From Streptomyces nojiriensis (lineage in GTDB: Bacteria > Actinomycetota > Actinomycetes > Streptomycetales > Streptomycetaceae), in NCBI RefSeq assembly GCF_017639205.1, contig NZ_CP071139.1, forward strand, positions 868,001 through 932,000: 64,000 bases of DNA. Reading direction: 5' to 3'. The notes under the pieces were generated by a model. The model ran no database searches. It was given only the letters and a program-made list of their open reading frames with translations, and had not been told where the DNA came from. A program made the position numbers and the translations under genes. Shown here piece by piece: positions 1 through 8,330 of the stretch (position 1 is the stretch's first letter; every line of letters starts with the position of its first letter).

Positions 1-27
1 CCGGCCTCGCGCACCGCGCGAGGCCGG
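1..27. terminator. Hairpin terminator at left edge
   Basis: A perfect 12-bp stem (1-12 with 16-27) closes a 3-base loop. It lies just beyond the stop of the small minus-strand gene at 76-231, so it probably terminates that transcript. Its other flank is outside the window. Confidence 0.6.
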
Positions 28-75
28 CCGTACGGCTCCGGCGAAGGCCGTACACGTACCGCAGGAACTCCCTGC

Positions 76-231
76 TCAGCGGCACGGGAGTGACCAGCAC
101 ATCCCCGGCCGGAGCAGCCACGCCTTCCGCGGCGCCTGCTGGGCCCGATGTGTGGGCATCTGCCCCTCGTTGAGGTCCACCGCCAAGTCCGAAAGGAAGT
201 TCGCGAACACATCGATCGGGCCCGTCTCCAT
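76..231 (-). CDS. Small hypothetical protein
   Basis: This is a 51-residue reading frame whose first 20 residues (METGPIDVFANFLSDLAVDL) have natural composition and high-GC third positions. A GAGGAG site lies upstream of the ATG at 231. The last third (RKAWLLRPGMCW...) looks like a shifted frame. A neighbouring frame over 30-110 reads plausibly (VPLSREFLRYVYGL), so the gene may carry a one-base indel near 120. I do not recognise the family. The terminator-like palindrome at 288-337 lies upstream and the hairpin at 1-27 downstream, so it is probably a single-gene transcript. Confidence 0.4.
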   Translation of the reverse strand: METGPIDVFANFLSDLAVDLNEGQMPTHRAQQAPRKAWLLRPGMCWSLPCR

Positions 232-287
232 CACCGCTCTGCTCCTCTGATCGCCGCACAGCCGTCTGTGGTCAGCGTGGGATCGCC

Positions 288-337
288 CCACCTGCTTCTA
301 TGCCCTGCCGCGCGCGGCAGGGCATAGAAGCAGGTGG
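288..337. terminator. 50-bp perfect palindrome, probable terminator
   Basis: Bases 288-312 are exactly the reverse complement of 313-337, giving 25-bp arms with no spacer. It sits between the stop of the minus-strand gene ending at 370 and the next minus-strand gene starting at 231, the position of a strong transcription terminator. The length and perfection of the arms are unusual for a terminator. Confidence 0.75.
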
Positions 338-369
338 CCGCGTCCCCCGGCCCGCCCTCGTGAGCCGGG

Positions 370-908
370 TCAGGTGTTCAGGAGGCGGTTGAAGAACGAC
401 CGGTAATGCTGCAGCGCCAGCCGCAGTTCTTCCGTCGCTACCTGCTCACCTTGGCCCCACTGCTCCTCCAGCCCCTGCTTGTGGGCGGAGAAGGTACGGG
501 CGAGGCTCTGCATCACCTCGGCGACGAGGGCGTCCGCCGATGTGACCGCGTCCTGCGGGTCGTCGACGAACCGGCTCTGTATCTCACTCCACTTCTTGTG
601 GAACTCCGCGGTGTCCTCGGCACCCAGCAGCGGTTCGTCGGTGCCCGCCCGGGCCGGGCCGGTCCCCGCTTCGCGATCCGTCGGGGTTTCGTCCCCGCCT
701 TCGCGGGACCCGGCCCATCGGCGGCCACGTCCCTGGTGGCCTCCCCCGGGTACACGGGCGGCGTCCGGCCGTCGGCCGCCGCTTCGCCGGATTCGGTCTT
801 CCTACCGGTGTCCCTACCGTCGCCCGCAGCCGGCACGGGACGGGCTATGTCCTCCGTCGTGATGCCGGCGTCGCCGGCTCGCTCGTCACTGGTCGAGTGG
901 TTGCGCAT
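370..908 (-). pseudogene. Frameshifted paralogue of the neighbouring helical protein
   Basis: Translation starts well at ATG 908 after GAGGAG, two bases past the TGA of the upstream gene, and gives a hydrophilic N-terminus. The conserved C-terminal domain is in another frame (stop at 370). There the protein reads FHKKWSEIQSRFVDDPQDAV and ends in LRLALQHYRSFFNRLLNT, matching the C-terminus of the 910-1452 protein (LRGAMVHYRALFDDLL). The downstream frame has a TAG at 802-804 and no start before the domain, so neither frame alone gives the protein. The switch lies near 700-730 in a C/G-rich run. Either a real one-base indel or a sequencing error explains it. The domain is a soluble helical region common in Streptomyces proteins of unknown role. 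Confidence 0.6.
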
Positions 909-909
909 G

Positions 910-1452
910 TCACCGGCTCCTCTGGTCACTCAGAAGGTCGTCGAACAGGGCGCGGTAGTGCACCATCGCCCCTCGCAGTTCCTCGGTCGTCGTCTTTTCA
1001 TCCGTGGTGCGCACCTTGACGTCGTGGGCGGCCCGGTAGTGCTCCAGGGTCCGGCCGTGTTCGACCGAGAGATCACGCAGCCGGCCGCGGTAGTCGTCCG
1101 TGGGGTAGCCGCGCTCGCGCATCAGTCGCGAGACCAGAGCGTCAGCCTCCTCCACGGAGCCTTCCGGCCGGTCCACGAAATGTTCCTGAACGCTGCTCCA
1201 TTCGACGGCGTACTGGTCGCGCCGTTCGGCAGGGAGCTCCTTGATCTCAAGCTTGTCGTGGCGTTCCTCGCGGGCTCGCAGCTCGCGTTCGGCGGCCATG
1301 CGGCCGCCCTCCGCCTCGACCGTGCGGTTGTACTCGGGGCCGAACTTGTTCCGGAGACGACGTCGGCGGGCCGCCATCCACAGGCCGACCGCGAGCGCGA
1401 TCACGATGACCGCTGCGATGGCGATGACGGCAATGAGTGTGCTGGTTGACAT
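910..1452 (-). CDS. Membrane-anchored conserved hypothetical protein
   Basis: The 180-residue protein begins with one membrane helix (about residues 5-27) followed by RRRR, then an acidic/basic helical cytoplasmic region. Its tail (VEWSSVQEHFVDRPEGSVEEADALV and a YRALFDDLL end) defines a family frequent in actinomycetes, without known function. The start follows GGTTGGAGG by six bases. It is translationally coupled to the frameshifted paralogue downstream. A role as a membrane-proximal helical scaffold is possible but not shown. Confidence 0.75.
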   Translation of the reverse strand: MSTSTLIAVIAIAAVIVIALAVGLWMAARRRRLRNKFGPEYNRTVEAEGGRMAAERELRAREERHDKLEIKELPAERRDQYAVEWSSVQEHFVDRPEGSVEEADALVSRLMRERGYPTDDYRGRLRDLSVEHGRTLEHYRAAHDVKVRTTDEKTTTEELRGAMVHYRALFDDLLSDQRSR

Positions 1453-1605
1453 GGTTGGCCTCCAACCTGGAGCCTCATCGGGCCTGACTCACATGGCTGC
1501 CTCGGTCGCCGGGGACAGCTCCGACCGGCCCCGCCCTGGACGACTTCGGGCCCGCCTCTAAGGTGACGCACCCCGGTTTCGTTTCATGGGTCATCTCATC
1601 CGGGC

Positions 1606-1781
1606 TCAGTCGGGAGGTTCCGGAACCGGTGGCCGTTCGGTGGGTGAAGGCTGCTCCGGGGTCGGCTCGGCCGGGGGCGGTTTGTCTGCGGGGGGCGGGG
1701 TGCGGGTCACGGGGGACCGCGTCCGGGCCTTCCGGAGTGGGCCCGGGGCCCTCGGGTTCCGGCTCGGTGGATCGTTCCATG
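1606..1781 (-). pseudogene. Proline-rich small protein, frameshifted
   Basis: The ATG at 1781 is preceded by GAGGTG and opens an acidic, proline-rich peptide (MERSTEPEPEGPGPTPEGP). Beyond about 1720 the frame with proper third-position GC is another one (PPPADKPPPAEPTPEQPSPT, ending PEPPD at 1606). The switch falls at a run of five C residues near 1707-1715. The intact product would be about 58 residues, extremely rich in Pro and Glu, probably disordered. A homopolymer sequencing error is as likely as a true mutation. Confidence 0.45.
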
Positions 1782-1840
1782 TGGCTCACCTCGTGGTACG
1801 GGTCGCTCTCGTACGCTGCGCCTACCCAGCCGGTCATCGC

Positions 1841-2527
1841 TCAAGCGGTGGGGTCCGGCGGTCTGCGCCTGTCCGCGAACGGACTGTTGCCGACGTGCGC
1901 GAGGAGGTCGGCGGGGTTCCGGTAGACGGCGCGCGCCCCGGCCTCTTCGAGGTCACGCCGCGGAATGCCGCCGCAGAGCAGCCCTACGCAGGCGACGTGG
2001 GCCCGGGAGCCCGCTTCCATGTCCCACACCGTGTCGCCGACGAACACGGAGTCACGGGCGGCGGCGTCGGCGAGGCCGAGGGCGTGGTGCAGTGGTTCCG
2101 GCTCGGGCTTGCCCTCGGTCACGTCCTCGGAGCTCGCCGTCGCGGTGATCGCGTCATCGGCGCCGACGGCCCGTCTGAGCGCGTCGAGCTCGTCGTCCGT
2201 CGCCGAGGTCACGAGCACGACCCGCCAACCCCGTCGGTCCAGCTCGCGCAACAGATCCGCCGCCGCGTGCAACGGGGGCAGCCGGTCGAAGTACGTGCCG
2301 TAGAGGGTGCTGTGCGCGGCGCTCAGCGTGTCGTCCTCGCTCGTATCCCTGTGCTCGCCCAGCAAACGGGCAAGGAGGTCCTCGCCGGGCAGTCCGATCG
2401 CGCGGTGGATGTCGTGCATCGCAACGTCGTGGCCCCCCTGCCGCAAGGCTTCCCACCAGCAGACCACATGCAGGTGATTGGTATCGACGAGGGTACCGTC
2501 GACATCGAACAACGCGGCACGGTTCAT
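1841..2527 (-). CDS. HAD-family hydrolase (phosphoglycolate-phosphatase-like)
   Basis: The 228-residue protein carries the haloacid-dehalogenase motifs in order: FDVDGTLVDTN near the N-terminus (nucleophile and acid aspartates), VLVTSA as motif II, a lysine in EGKPEPEP as motif III, and FVGDTVWDME as motif IV. A helical cap of about 70 residues follows motif I (subfamily IA), typical of phosphoglycolate phosphatase or beta-phosphoglucomutase-like enzymes acting on small cytoplasmic phosphate esters. ATG 2527 is six bases after CGGAGGC, which decides against a start eight codons further upstream. The substrate cannot be told from sequence. Confidence 0.9.
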   Translation of the reverse strand: MNRAALFDVDGTLVDTNHLHVVCWWEALRQGGHDVAMHDIHRAIGLPGEDLLARLLGEHRDTSEDDTLSAAHSTLYGTYFDRLPPLHAAADLLRELDRRGWRVVLVTSATDDELDALRRAVGADDAITATASSEDVTEGKPEPEPLHHALGLADAAARDSVFVGDTVWDMEAGSRAHVACVGLLCGGIPRRDLEEAGARAVYRNPADLLAHVGNSPFADRRRPPDPTA

Positions 2528-2695
2528 GTCCGCCTCCGTAAGGCTCGGCAACCGAGCTCTCGCCTGAATCCGGCTCGTTCACGGAGGAGGCCGTTTGCCA
2601 CAGCTTCCCCGGAGCCGGCAGCAGCCGCGTCCCGGACCACCCTCGTCGCAGGGCAACAGACTTCCGTGCCCGGGCGCGACCGGTCCACGCTGACG

Positions 2696-2938
2696 TCAGC
2701 GGTCCTCGGAGTCCTCCTGCAGCTCGTCATCGGGGTGGATCTGCTCCTCACGGCCGATGCCCGGACGGTGCCGCTTGGCACGGTGGCCCCCGGCATCCGT
2801 GCCGTCCTCCGCCGTGCCCGGGCGCTGGACAACGGCATCGTCCGCCTGCTGCCGGGCCTCACGGTCGCCGCTCTCGCCCACGGCCTCGGACGGCGTGGTC
2901 CGCCGCGCATGCTGCCTGGACTTTTCGTGGTCTGTCAC
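2696..2938 (-). CDS. Small charged hypothetical protein
   Basis: This 80-residue, highly hydrophilic protein (many Glu, Asp, Arg, Gln) starts at GTG 2938 after GGGAGGA. It has no membrane segment or cysteine motif and is probably disordered. Such proteins are common near general-stress genes in Streptomyces. I do not recognise a family. The next plus-strand gene (3057) is divergent from it. Confidence 0.5.
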   Translation of the reverse strand: MTDHEKSRQHARRTTPSEAVGESGDREARQQADDAVVQRPGTAEDGTDAGGHRAKRHRPGIGREEQIHPDDELQEDSEDR

Positions 2939-3056
2939 CGCGTCCTCCCTCGGTGGCGCCTATGTCCTGCGGCTACCCCGCCCCGTCGGCTGTACTCCAT
3001 GGCACGCCGACAGTGCCGGACGCGCCTAGGCTGAAAGGAGAGAATCGGAGGTGCCC

Positions 3057-3212
3057 ATGATCATCCTCGGCGTCATTCTCCTGGTCATCGGCTTCGTCGC
3101 GGGAATCAGCATCCTGTGGACCATCGGCGCCATCCTCGTCATCATCGGAGCCATCCTCTGGATCCTGGGCGCCCTCGGACACTCGGTCGGCGGACGCAAG
3201 CACTACTGGTAG
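3057..3212 (+). CDS. DUF6131 small hydrophobic membrane peptide
   Basis: This 51-residue peptide starts at ATG 3057 after a strong CGGAGG site. It is almost wholly two hydrophobic helices (MIILGVILLVIGFVAG and ILVIIGAILWILGALG) and ends VGGRKHYW. That pattern and length match the DUF6131 peptides widespread in Streptomyces, whose function is unknown. It should insert in the cytoplasmic membrane. Confidence 0.85.
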   Translation: MIILGVILLVIGFVAGISILWTIGAILVIIGAILWILGALGHSVGGRKHYW

Positions 3213-3898
3213 GACCTCTACCGAGCGCGAAGGGGGTCTTCTATCCATCGCAGGAAACGCAGGAAGACCGGTGCCCAAGCCAAGGAACCGAAGCCATATC
3301 GGCCCCGCACGGCAAGGGATTCCCAGCTCAGAGCACCCACTCGCGATCGCAGCGCAGCTCCGGGCATGCCCGGAGCTGACGGTGCAGTCGGGCCTGCTGG
3401 AATTCGTGGCCTTCGTGGCCTTCGAGGACCGGCTGACACTCCATTCCCCCATCGGCGCCACGCACATCATCTGCACTTCTCGTGGACCGGCATGGGCCCG
3501 CCAGACGCGCCGACATGGCGTGCGGCCCGCTCCGGTGCCGTCCGAGATGGCCGACCGAGCAGTAGGCCGGTCGTCAGGATGAGCGCCGCCCGAACATGCG
3601 GGCCCGGACTTCTTCAGTGGGGCCGCACGTGGGACCGGATGACTACGGGCTCCGGCCGGTGTGCGTGCGCGGGGTCGGCGTACGCCCTGGGCAGGTGACC
3701 CGTGATCCAGCGCAAACGGGCTTGAACAGGGCTCCGACTCCAGCGGCAGGGATGACATAGCTGATGGTGCGGGGCATGCCTCCGCGTGACGGCCGTCAAA
3801 CGCGGAGGCGTCACCTCTGATGCAACGGCGTAAGGGCTTCCGGCGTCCACGGCAAGCACTCGCCGTTCCGGTGCTGGTTCGGTGCTGACCGCCCCCAC
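3213..3898. other. Long stretch without a credible gene
   Basis: Frames are open on both strands here but none has the expected third-position bias, a ribosome site or a recognisable domain. It borders a truncated transporter and carries one copy of a 19-bp direct repeat (3871-3889). It looks like decayed sequence. Confidence 0.5.
3871..3889. repeat. 19-bp direct repeat, copy 1
   Basis: GTGCTGGTTCGGTGCTGAC occurs here and again at 4256-4274 in the same orientation, bracketing the truncated transporter and the dispersed repeat at 4092-4160. Confidence 0.6.
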
Positions 3899-4036
3899 TC
3901 AGAAGAGCGGAAAGCACAGGTCATAGCGCCGGTCGGATGAGTTGTCGTACCACTCGATGGTGGTCCCGATCAGGCTGGCGGCGACGATTCTGCGGATTCC
4001 GGTTGCTGATGGTGCGGCTGTTGCGGGGGAGGTCAT
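3899..4036 (-). pseudogene. Truncated MHS-family MFS transporter, N-terminal fragment
   Basis: From ATG 4036 the frame reads a short linker and then RRIVAASLIGTTIEWYD, the characteristic start of the first transmembrane helix of metabolite:H+ symporters (MHS family of the major facilitator superfamily). Directly after EWYD the sequence leaves the family and stops after 14 further residues. Intact members have about 430-450 residues and 12 helices, so about 90 percent is missing. It is a deletion remnant, not a functional transporter. Confidence 0.75.
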
Positions 4037-4091
4037 GTGCACCACTTCCGGGGTCTGCGGAGACGTTTGGTGTGGCCACACCGTAGAAGCC

Positions 4092-4160
4092 CGCAGGTCG
4101 GCAGCGTATGTGGCGGGACATCACATTCAGGCACCACCTTGTGTACCCAACCACCACATC
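4092..4160. repeat. Dispersed 69-bp repeat, copy A
   Basis: These 69 bases match 27301-27369 at 60 positions without gaps, including an unbroken 17-base block around CATCACATTCAGGCACC. Copy A lies 56 bases upstream of the truncated transporter start. Copy B adjoins a headless gene. It could be a conserved 5' leader or the relic of a mobile-element end. Confidence 0.6.
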
Positions 4161-4535
4161 GCCGCCTTGGACACCGTGAAGGCTTCCGGAACGCCCCGCC
4201 GACACCTGCCGCAAACGCGTGGATCAGCCCGTTTTATGCCCCCGTGCCGACTCCCGTGCTGGTTCGGTGCTGACTCCACAGCGTTGAACTCGGTCATTCA
4301 CGGACGGATCGGACCCTTGGCACTGCCCGTCCGGCGATGCGGCCGGCCGGGCGAGACCGGTCGCATCGCGGTCCCGCCACCGGGCGTCAGGCCGCTTGGA
4401 CCACGGCACGAAGCCCGAACGGGTCGTCCAGGCCTAACACGGGCTGTCCCCGACTCCGAACTTGAGGTGACAGGCGTCAGTGGCCGGCAGTCGAAGGCTG
4501 CCGAGCTTTGACGCGTCGCGTACACAGCGTCGGGC
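4161..4535. other. Stretch without a credible gene
   Basis: No frame here combines a start, a ribosome site and normal codon bias. It contains copy 2 of the 19-bp repeat at 4256-4274. I see nothing else. Confidence 0.4.
4256..4274. repeat. 19-bp direct repeat, copy 2
   Basis: Identical to 3871-3889 in the same orientation. The two copies flank 366 bases containing the truncated transporter. Confidence 0.6.
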
Positions 4536-4739
4536 ATGGTCGAGCCGACGGAGGAGGAAACCGCCAGGTTCTTCAAGGGTCTCCGGAGCGTCGTTCCGCT
4601 CGGCGAGTTCCATCTGGCCGACATCTACCAGGTGGCCTCCGCTGCCGGCTGCTACCAAGATCCCGACTTGGTCCCCTGCCTCACGCAGCACCTGTCCGTG
4701 TTCGAGGCAGCGACACTCCCAGTCTGGGGTGAGTGCTGA
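4536..4739 (+). CDS. Small hypothetical protein
   Basis: The 67-residue product has natural composition (EETARFFKGLRSVVPLGEFH ... LPVWGEC) with two internal cysteines and one at the C-terminus, and mostly G/C third positions. There is no clear ribosome site before ATG 4536. It could be a short soluble regulator-like peptide or the relic of a longer gene, since it lies in a decayed region. No family recognised. Confidence 0.35.
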   Translation: MVEPTEEETARFFKGLRSVVPLGEFHLADIYQVASAAGCYQDPDLVPCLTQHLSVFEAATLPVWGEC

Positions 4740-4908
4740 TGCCGCTCACTGCGGCCAAAACATTGCCCGAGTCGGCGGAGACTCACCAAGAGCCGGACCA
4801 TCGATCCATGCCGGTCGATGACGGTCAGCACCACGGCCCTCGACAAAGGCGCAGGCCGAACGCCTTCACACACTGGCCCAAGGGGCGCGACGCACCCCAT
4901 CTGACCGG

Positions 4909-5649
4909 TTACCGGGAAGGCGCCGGGTCGAGTCGGTAGCCGTGGCCGCGGAGTGTCGTGATCTGCGGGAGGTGGACGGTGCGCGATGCCGTTGCCTCCG
5001 CCGTGTGAAGGCGGCGACGGAGCGAAGCCATGGTGACGTCGAGGGTCTTGGTCGGGCCGAACCAGTTCTCGTCCCACACCCGCGCCATCAACGTCTCCCG
5101 GGACACTGCGCTTCCCGGATGGCGGGCGAGTTCGGCGAGGAGTTCGAACTCCTTCGTCCGCAAAGGGACTTCCTGCTCAGCGACGAATACGCGCCGAGCC
5201 GCCGTATCGACCGTGAGGGCGCCCAGCTGGATGGGCCCGCTCTCCTGCTGTGCCTCGGAAGGAGGTCTGCGGCGTAGGTGGGCCCGTAGGCGGGCGAGTA
5301 GGACAGTCATGCTGAAGGGCTTGACCAGGTAGTCGTCAGCTCCTGCGTCCAGTCCGGCGATCACGTCGATCTCGTCGGTGCGGGCGGTGAGGATGACGAT
5401 CAGCAGTTCCGGCAGGTCCTCGCGCAGCCGGCGGGCGAGGTCGATCCCGTCGAGGTCGGGCAGACCCAGATCGAGGAGAACGAGGTCGGGCAGGTCGTGG
5501 CGGGCGGCCATAAGGCCTGCCGAGCCGGTACGGCACCAGGTGGTGCTGTAACCGTTGCCGCGCAGCCCACTCTCCAGGTGGCGGCCGATGGTGTCGTCGT
5601 CCTCGATGACCAGGGCGGTGGGCGGGCGCCCTGCGGTACTGGTGCTCAT
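4909..5649 (-). CDS. OmpR/PhoB-family response regulator
   Basis: The 246-residue protein has an N-terminal receiver domain (acidic pair in IEDDDT near residue 18, phospho-acceptor Asp60 in LLDLGLPDLDG, Thr88, Lys110 in LVKPF) and a C-terminal winged-helix DNA-binding domain ending GHGYRLDPAPSR. It lies 20 bp after the FtsX-type permease and is probably the last gene of that minus-strand unit. Its likely partner is the histidine kinase at 10740, the only one in the window. Such pairs next to MacB-like ABC systems usually sense envelope stress or antimicrobial peptides and control the exporter; that is inference here. Confidence 0.9.
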   Translation of the reverse strand: MSTSTAGRPPTALVIEDDDTIGRHLESGLRGNGYSTTWCRTGSAGLMAARHDLPDLVLLDLGLPDLDGIDLARRLREDLPELLIVILTARTDEIDVIAGLDAGADDYLVKPFSMTVLLARLRAHLRRRPPSEAQQESGPIQLGALTVDTAARRVFVAEQEVPLRTKEFELLAELARHPGSAVSRETLMARVWDENWFGPTKTLDVTMASLRRRLHTAEATASRTVHLPQITTLRGHGYRLDPAPSR

Positions 5650-5669
5650 GACTTGAGGTTATGGGCTGG

Positions 5670-8330
5670 CTACGGTTCGCGGAGCTCTTCGACGGCAGGC
5701 CGCCCGGAACCGCGGGTGGCGTGCAGTGCAGCGGCAGTAAGGGCCGCGAGCGTCGCGAGCAGGGTCAGGGCCAGGTACGGCCAGGGGAGGGACAGGGAGG
5801 AGGGAGGCGGATCGAAGACCCCGGTGAGGACCTTGGTGAGCATCTGTGCGAGGGTCCAGCCGATGAGGGCGCCCCCTGCCAGACCGAAGAGTGCGACGGT
5901 GGCCGCCTCGGCCAGGACCATGCCGCGCAGCTGGTCCCGGGTGGCGCCGAGAACGCTCGCCAAGGCGAGAGTGCGGCGGCGCTCGGTCAGACCGAGGGCG
6001 AGTACCACTCCTCCGGCGCTCGCCGCCAGAGCCACGGCGAACCCGAGTTCGATCCGGGTCAGTCCGGCGAGGTCGACCGAAGTGAGGCTGGAGCCGACGG
6101 CGGACCGGGTCTGGGTGAGGTCGGTGACCGTGGCCGTGGCGCCCAGCCGTTCGCGCAGCCGGTCGGCGACCGCCTGCTGGTGTACGCCGCCGGTGTCGAC
6201 GAGGAACGCACCGACCGCGTCGCTTCCGGTCTCGCGGGCGACGTACGCGGCGTTGGCGACGAAGAAGCTGTCCTTGGGGGCTGTCGGAAACTCCTTGACG
6301 ACGCCCGCGTAGTGGAACTGCACCGTGCTCAGCTGCTTGGTCCGGCTGTCCTGGAGGCGCAGGTTGAGGGTGTCGCCCGGCGTGAGCTGGAAGTCCTTCA
6401 CCGTCTCCTCGCTCACGAGGACCGAGTCGGGCCGGGTCGCGAGCTTGTCCAGGAGGCTCCTGGCGCTGCCGCCCGCGAAGTAGGTGTCCTGGAGCGTGGT
6501 TGCGGAGGTGATGGTGGCGGGGTTGACGCCGTACAGGTCCTGGAGATCGGATCCGACGTAGGCGAAGCGGTGTTGGAGGGGTTCGACGTGGCGCACTCCG
6601 GGGATGGACGCCAGCACGTGTCCGGCGTCAGGGCCTGTTGCCGCGCCGGGTGGCTGGGTGACGGTGACGTCCGCTCCGTTGGTGAGCTGGGCGTCCACCT
6701 CCGCCTGGTGGCGGTAAGTGTCGTTGAAGGCGGCGGTGGAGAGCGCGAACGACACGGCGAGGGCGAGGAGGATGACGGAGCGGGCCAGGACGCCGCGCTG
6801 GCGCGCCATGCCGGATGCCGTCGCGGCGGCGAGGGTGCCGGTCAGCGGCCGGACCAGGAGCGTGAGCGCGCGCCGTCCGTGGGCGAAGGCGTACGTCATC
6901 AGCCGCCACAGGAGCAGCGCGGAGCCCAGCCAGAGCAGCGCGGGGCCGAGGAACGCCCAGTAGGACACCGAGATGCTCGCCACTCCCTCGGGAGCGAGGA
7001 CCAGGGCGTACTGGTTGCCGGCGGCGGCACGGAAGACGAGGAGCGCGACCGCGAGCAGGATGAAGTCGAGTCCGGTGCGCTGCCACAGTGGGGTGCCGGT
7101 TGAACGGTGACTGCGGCGTGCGGCGGTGACCGTGGTGGTGCGCTGGTCGTGGATGGCGGGCAGCAGGACTGTCACGGCGGCGACGGCCACACCGACGGCG
7201 AGGGCGATGAGAGACCACCGCAGCGGCACGAGGCCGGCTGCCCCGAACGATGCCCGGCCGAAGGCGATCCGGCCGGCCAGGGCGGCAAGGGCGATGCCCA
7301 GCAGGCCGCCGCCCAGGCCGATTGCGCCGGCCTCTGCCGCGGCGAGCGCGGTGACCCGGCGCCGGCCGAGGCCGCGGGTGCGCAGCAGGGCCTGCTCGCG
7401 GCGGCGGCGGTCCGCTCCGGCACTGACCAGGGCGGAGGTGAGAAGGGCCGCGAGTGCCACGCCGGGGGCTCCGAGGAACAGGAAGAGCAACTGGGCGTAC
7501 AGGGCGTCCTGGCGTGCGGCGTCCAGGGCTGCGCCGAGGTTGTCACCGACCTGGACGGCTCCGGAGAGGCGTGCTTCGAGATGGTGGGCGGCTCCTGTGA
7601 CGGCTGTGAAGGCGGCGGCGGGGTCGGCGGGCAGGGTGGCGTCCCTGGCCGTGTGCACCTGTGTGGTGGAGGCGGCGGGATCCTGGGCCCGGGCGCGCGC
7701 GGTGAGGGACTCGAACAGGGCGGCGGGCAGGAGCACGACGTTGTCGGGCGGTGCGGCAGGTTGTGACTGCGGCGGGGCACCGACCTTCTGGAACAGTGAG
7801 TCGGCCTGGGGCAGGTCGACCACTCCGGCGACCGTGACTGTGGCGTCGGCCGTACCCGGCAGCGCGATGCGTACGGTGTCGCCGGGTGCGGCGTGCAGGT
7901 TGGCGGCGGTCTGCTGGGCGAGGAGGACTCCGTCCCGGGCGCCGGTCAACGGCCGTATCTCGCCCGGGAAGGCGGTGCGATAGCCGTCGGGGATGCCGAG
8001 CACCACCCCATCACCGGTGGTCTGTACGGAACCTGCGGCCTTCGTCTGGAAACCTGTACTGCGGGTGTAGGTGACGGGCAGTGCGGTGCGGATCCCTGGG
8101 GTGTGGCGGATCGTGTCGAGCACGGCGGCGGGCTGCGCGGTGGGCTGGAGCTGCACCTGCCAGTCGACGGCGACGGACCGGGCGGCCCGCGCGGTCATCG
8201 TCGAGCGGGAGGCGGTCAGGAACGTGCCGAGTGCGGCCATGAGTGCGACGGCCAGCGCCACGGTCAGTGCGGCCACGAGGAGCCTGCCGCCGCGGTGCCG
8301 GAGCAAGCCGGCCAGCCAGGCGGTGATCAC
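5670..8330 (-). CDS. FtsX/MacB-type ABC transporter permease
   Basis: The 886-residue membrane protein has an N-terminal helix (about residues 16-38), a large extracellular domain, a first FtsX core (three to four helices with basic RRRREQALLRTRGL loop), a second extracellular domain, and a C-terminal FtsX core (ERRRTLALASVLGATRDQLR between helices). This is the duplicated permease layout of actinobacterial type VII ABC systems, which move or sense lipids and peptides at the outer membrane face rather than pumping through a channel. GTG 8330 is used because AGGAGG lies six bases upstream and the start overlaps the stop of the preceding gene (GTGA). Confidence 0.9.
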   Translation of the reverse strand: MITAWLAGLLRHRGGRLLVAALTVALAVALMAALGTFLTASRSTMTARAARSVAVDWQVQLQPTAQPAAVLDTIRHTPGIRTALPVTYTRSTGFQTKAAGSVQTTGDGVVLGIPDGYRTAFPGEIRPLTGARDGVLLAQQTAANLHAAPGDTVRIALPGTADATVTVAGVVDLPQADSLFQKVGAPPQSQPAAPPDNVVLLPAALFESLTARARAQDPAASTTQVHTARDATLPADPAAAFTAVTGAAHHLEARLSGAVQVGDNLGAALDAARQDALYAQLLFLFLGAPGVALAALLTSALVSAGADRRRREQALLRTRGLGRRRVTALAAAEAGAIGLGGGLLGIALAALAGRIAFGRASFGAAGLVPLRWSLIALAVGVAVAAVTVLLPAIHDQRTTTVTAARRSHRSTGTPLWQRTGLDFILLAVALLVFRAAAGNQYALVLAPEGVASISVSYWAFLGPALLWLGSALLLWRLMTYAFAHGRRALTLLVRPLTGTLAAATASGMARQRGVLARSVILLALAVSFALSTAAFNDTYRHQAEVDAQLTNGADVTVTQPPGAATGPDAGHVLASIPGVRHVEPLQHRFAYVGSDLQDLYGVNPATITSATTLQDTYFAGGSARSLLDKLATRPDSVLVSEETVKDFQLTPGDTLNLRLQDSRTKQLSTVQFHYAGVVKEFPTAPKDSFFVANAAYVARETGSDAVGAFLVDTGGVHQQAVADRLRERLGATATVTDLTQTRSAVGSSLTSVDLAGLTRIELGFAVALAASAGGVVLALGLTERRRTLALASVLGATRDQLRGMVLAEAATVALFGLAGGALIGWTLAQMLTKVLTGVFDPPPSSLSLPWPYLALTLLATLAALTAAALHATRGSGRPAVEELREP

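Noticed and set aside
2973..3917. A 314-codon minus-strand frame
   Set aside because: It covers the DUF6131 gene antisense and a decayed stretch, with biased composition and no recognisable motif.
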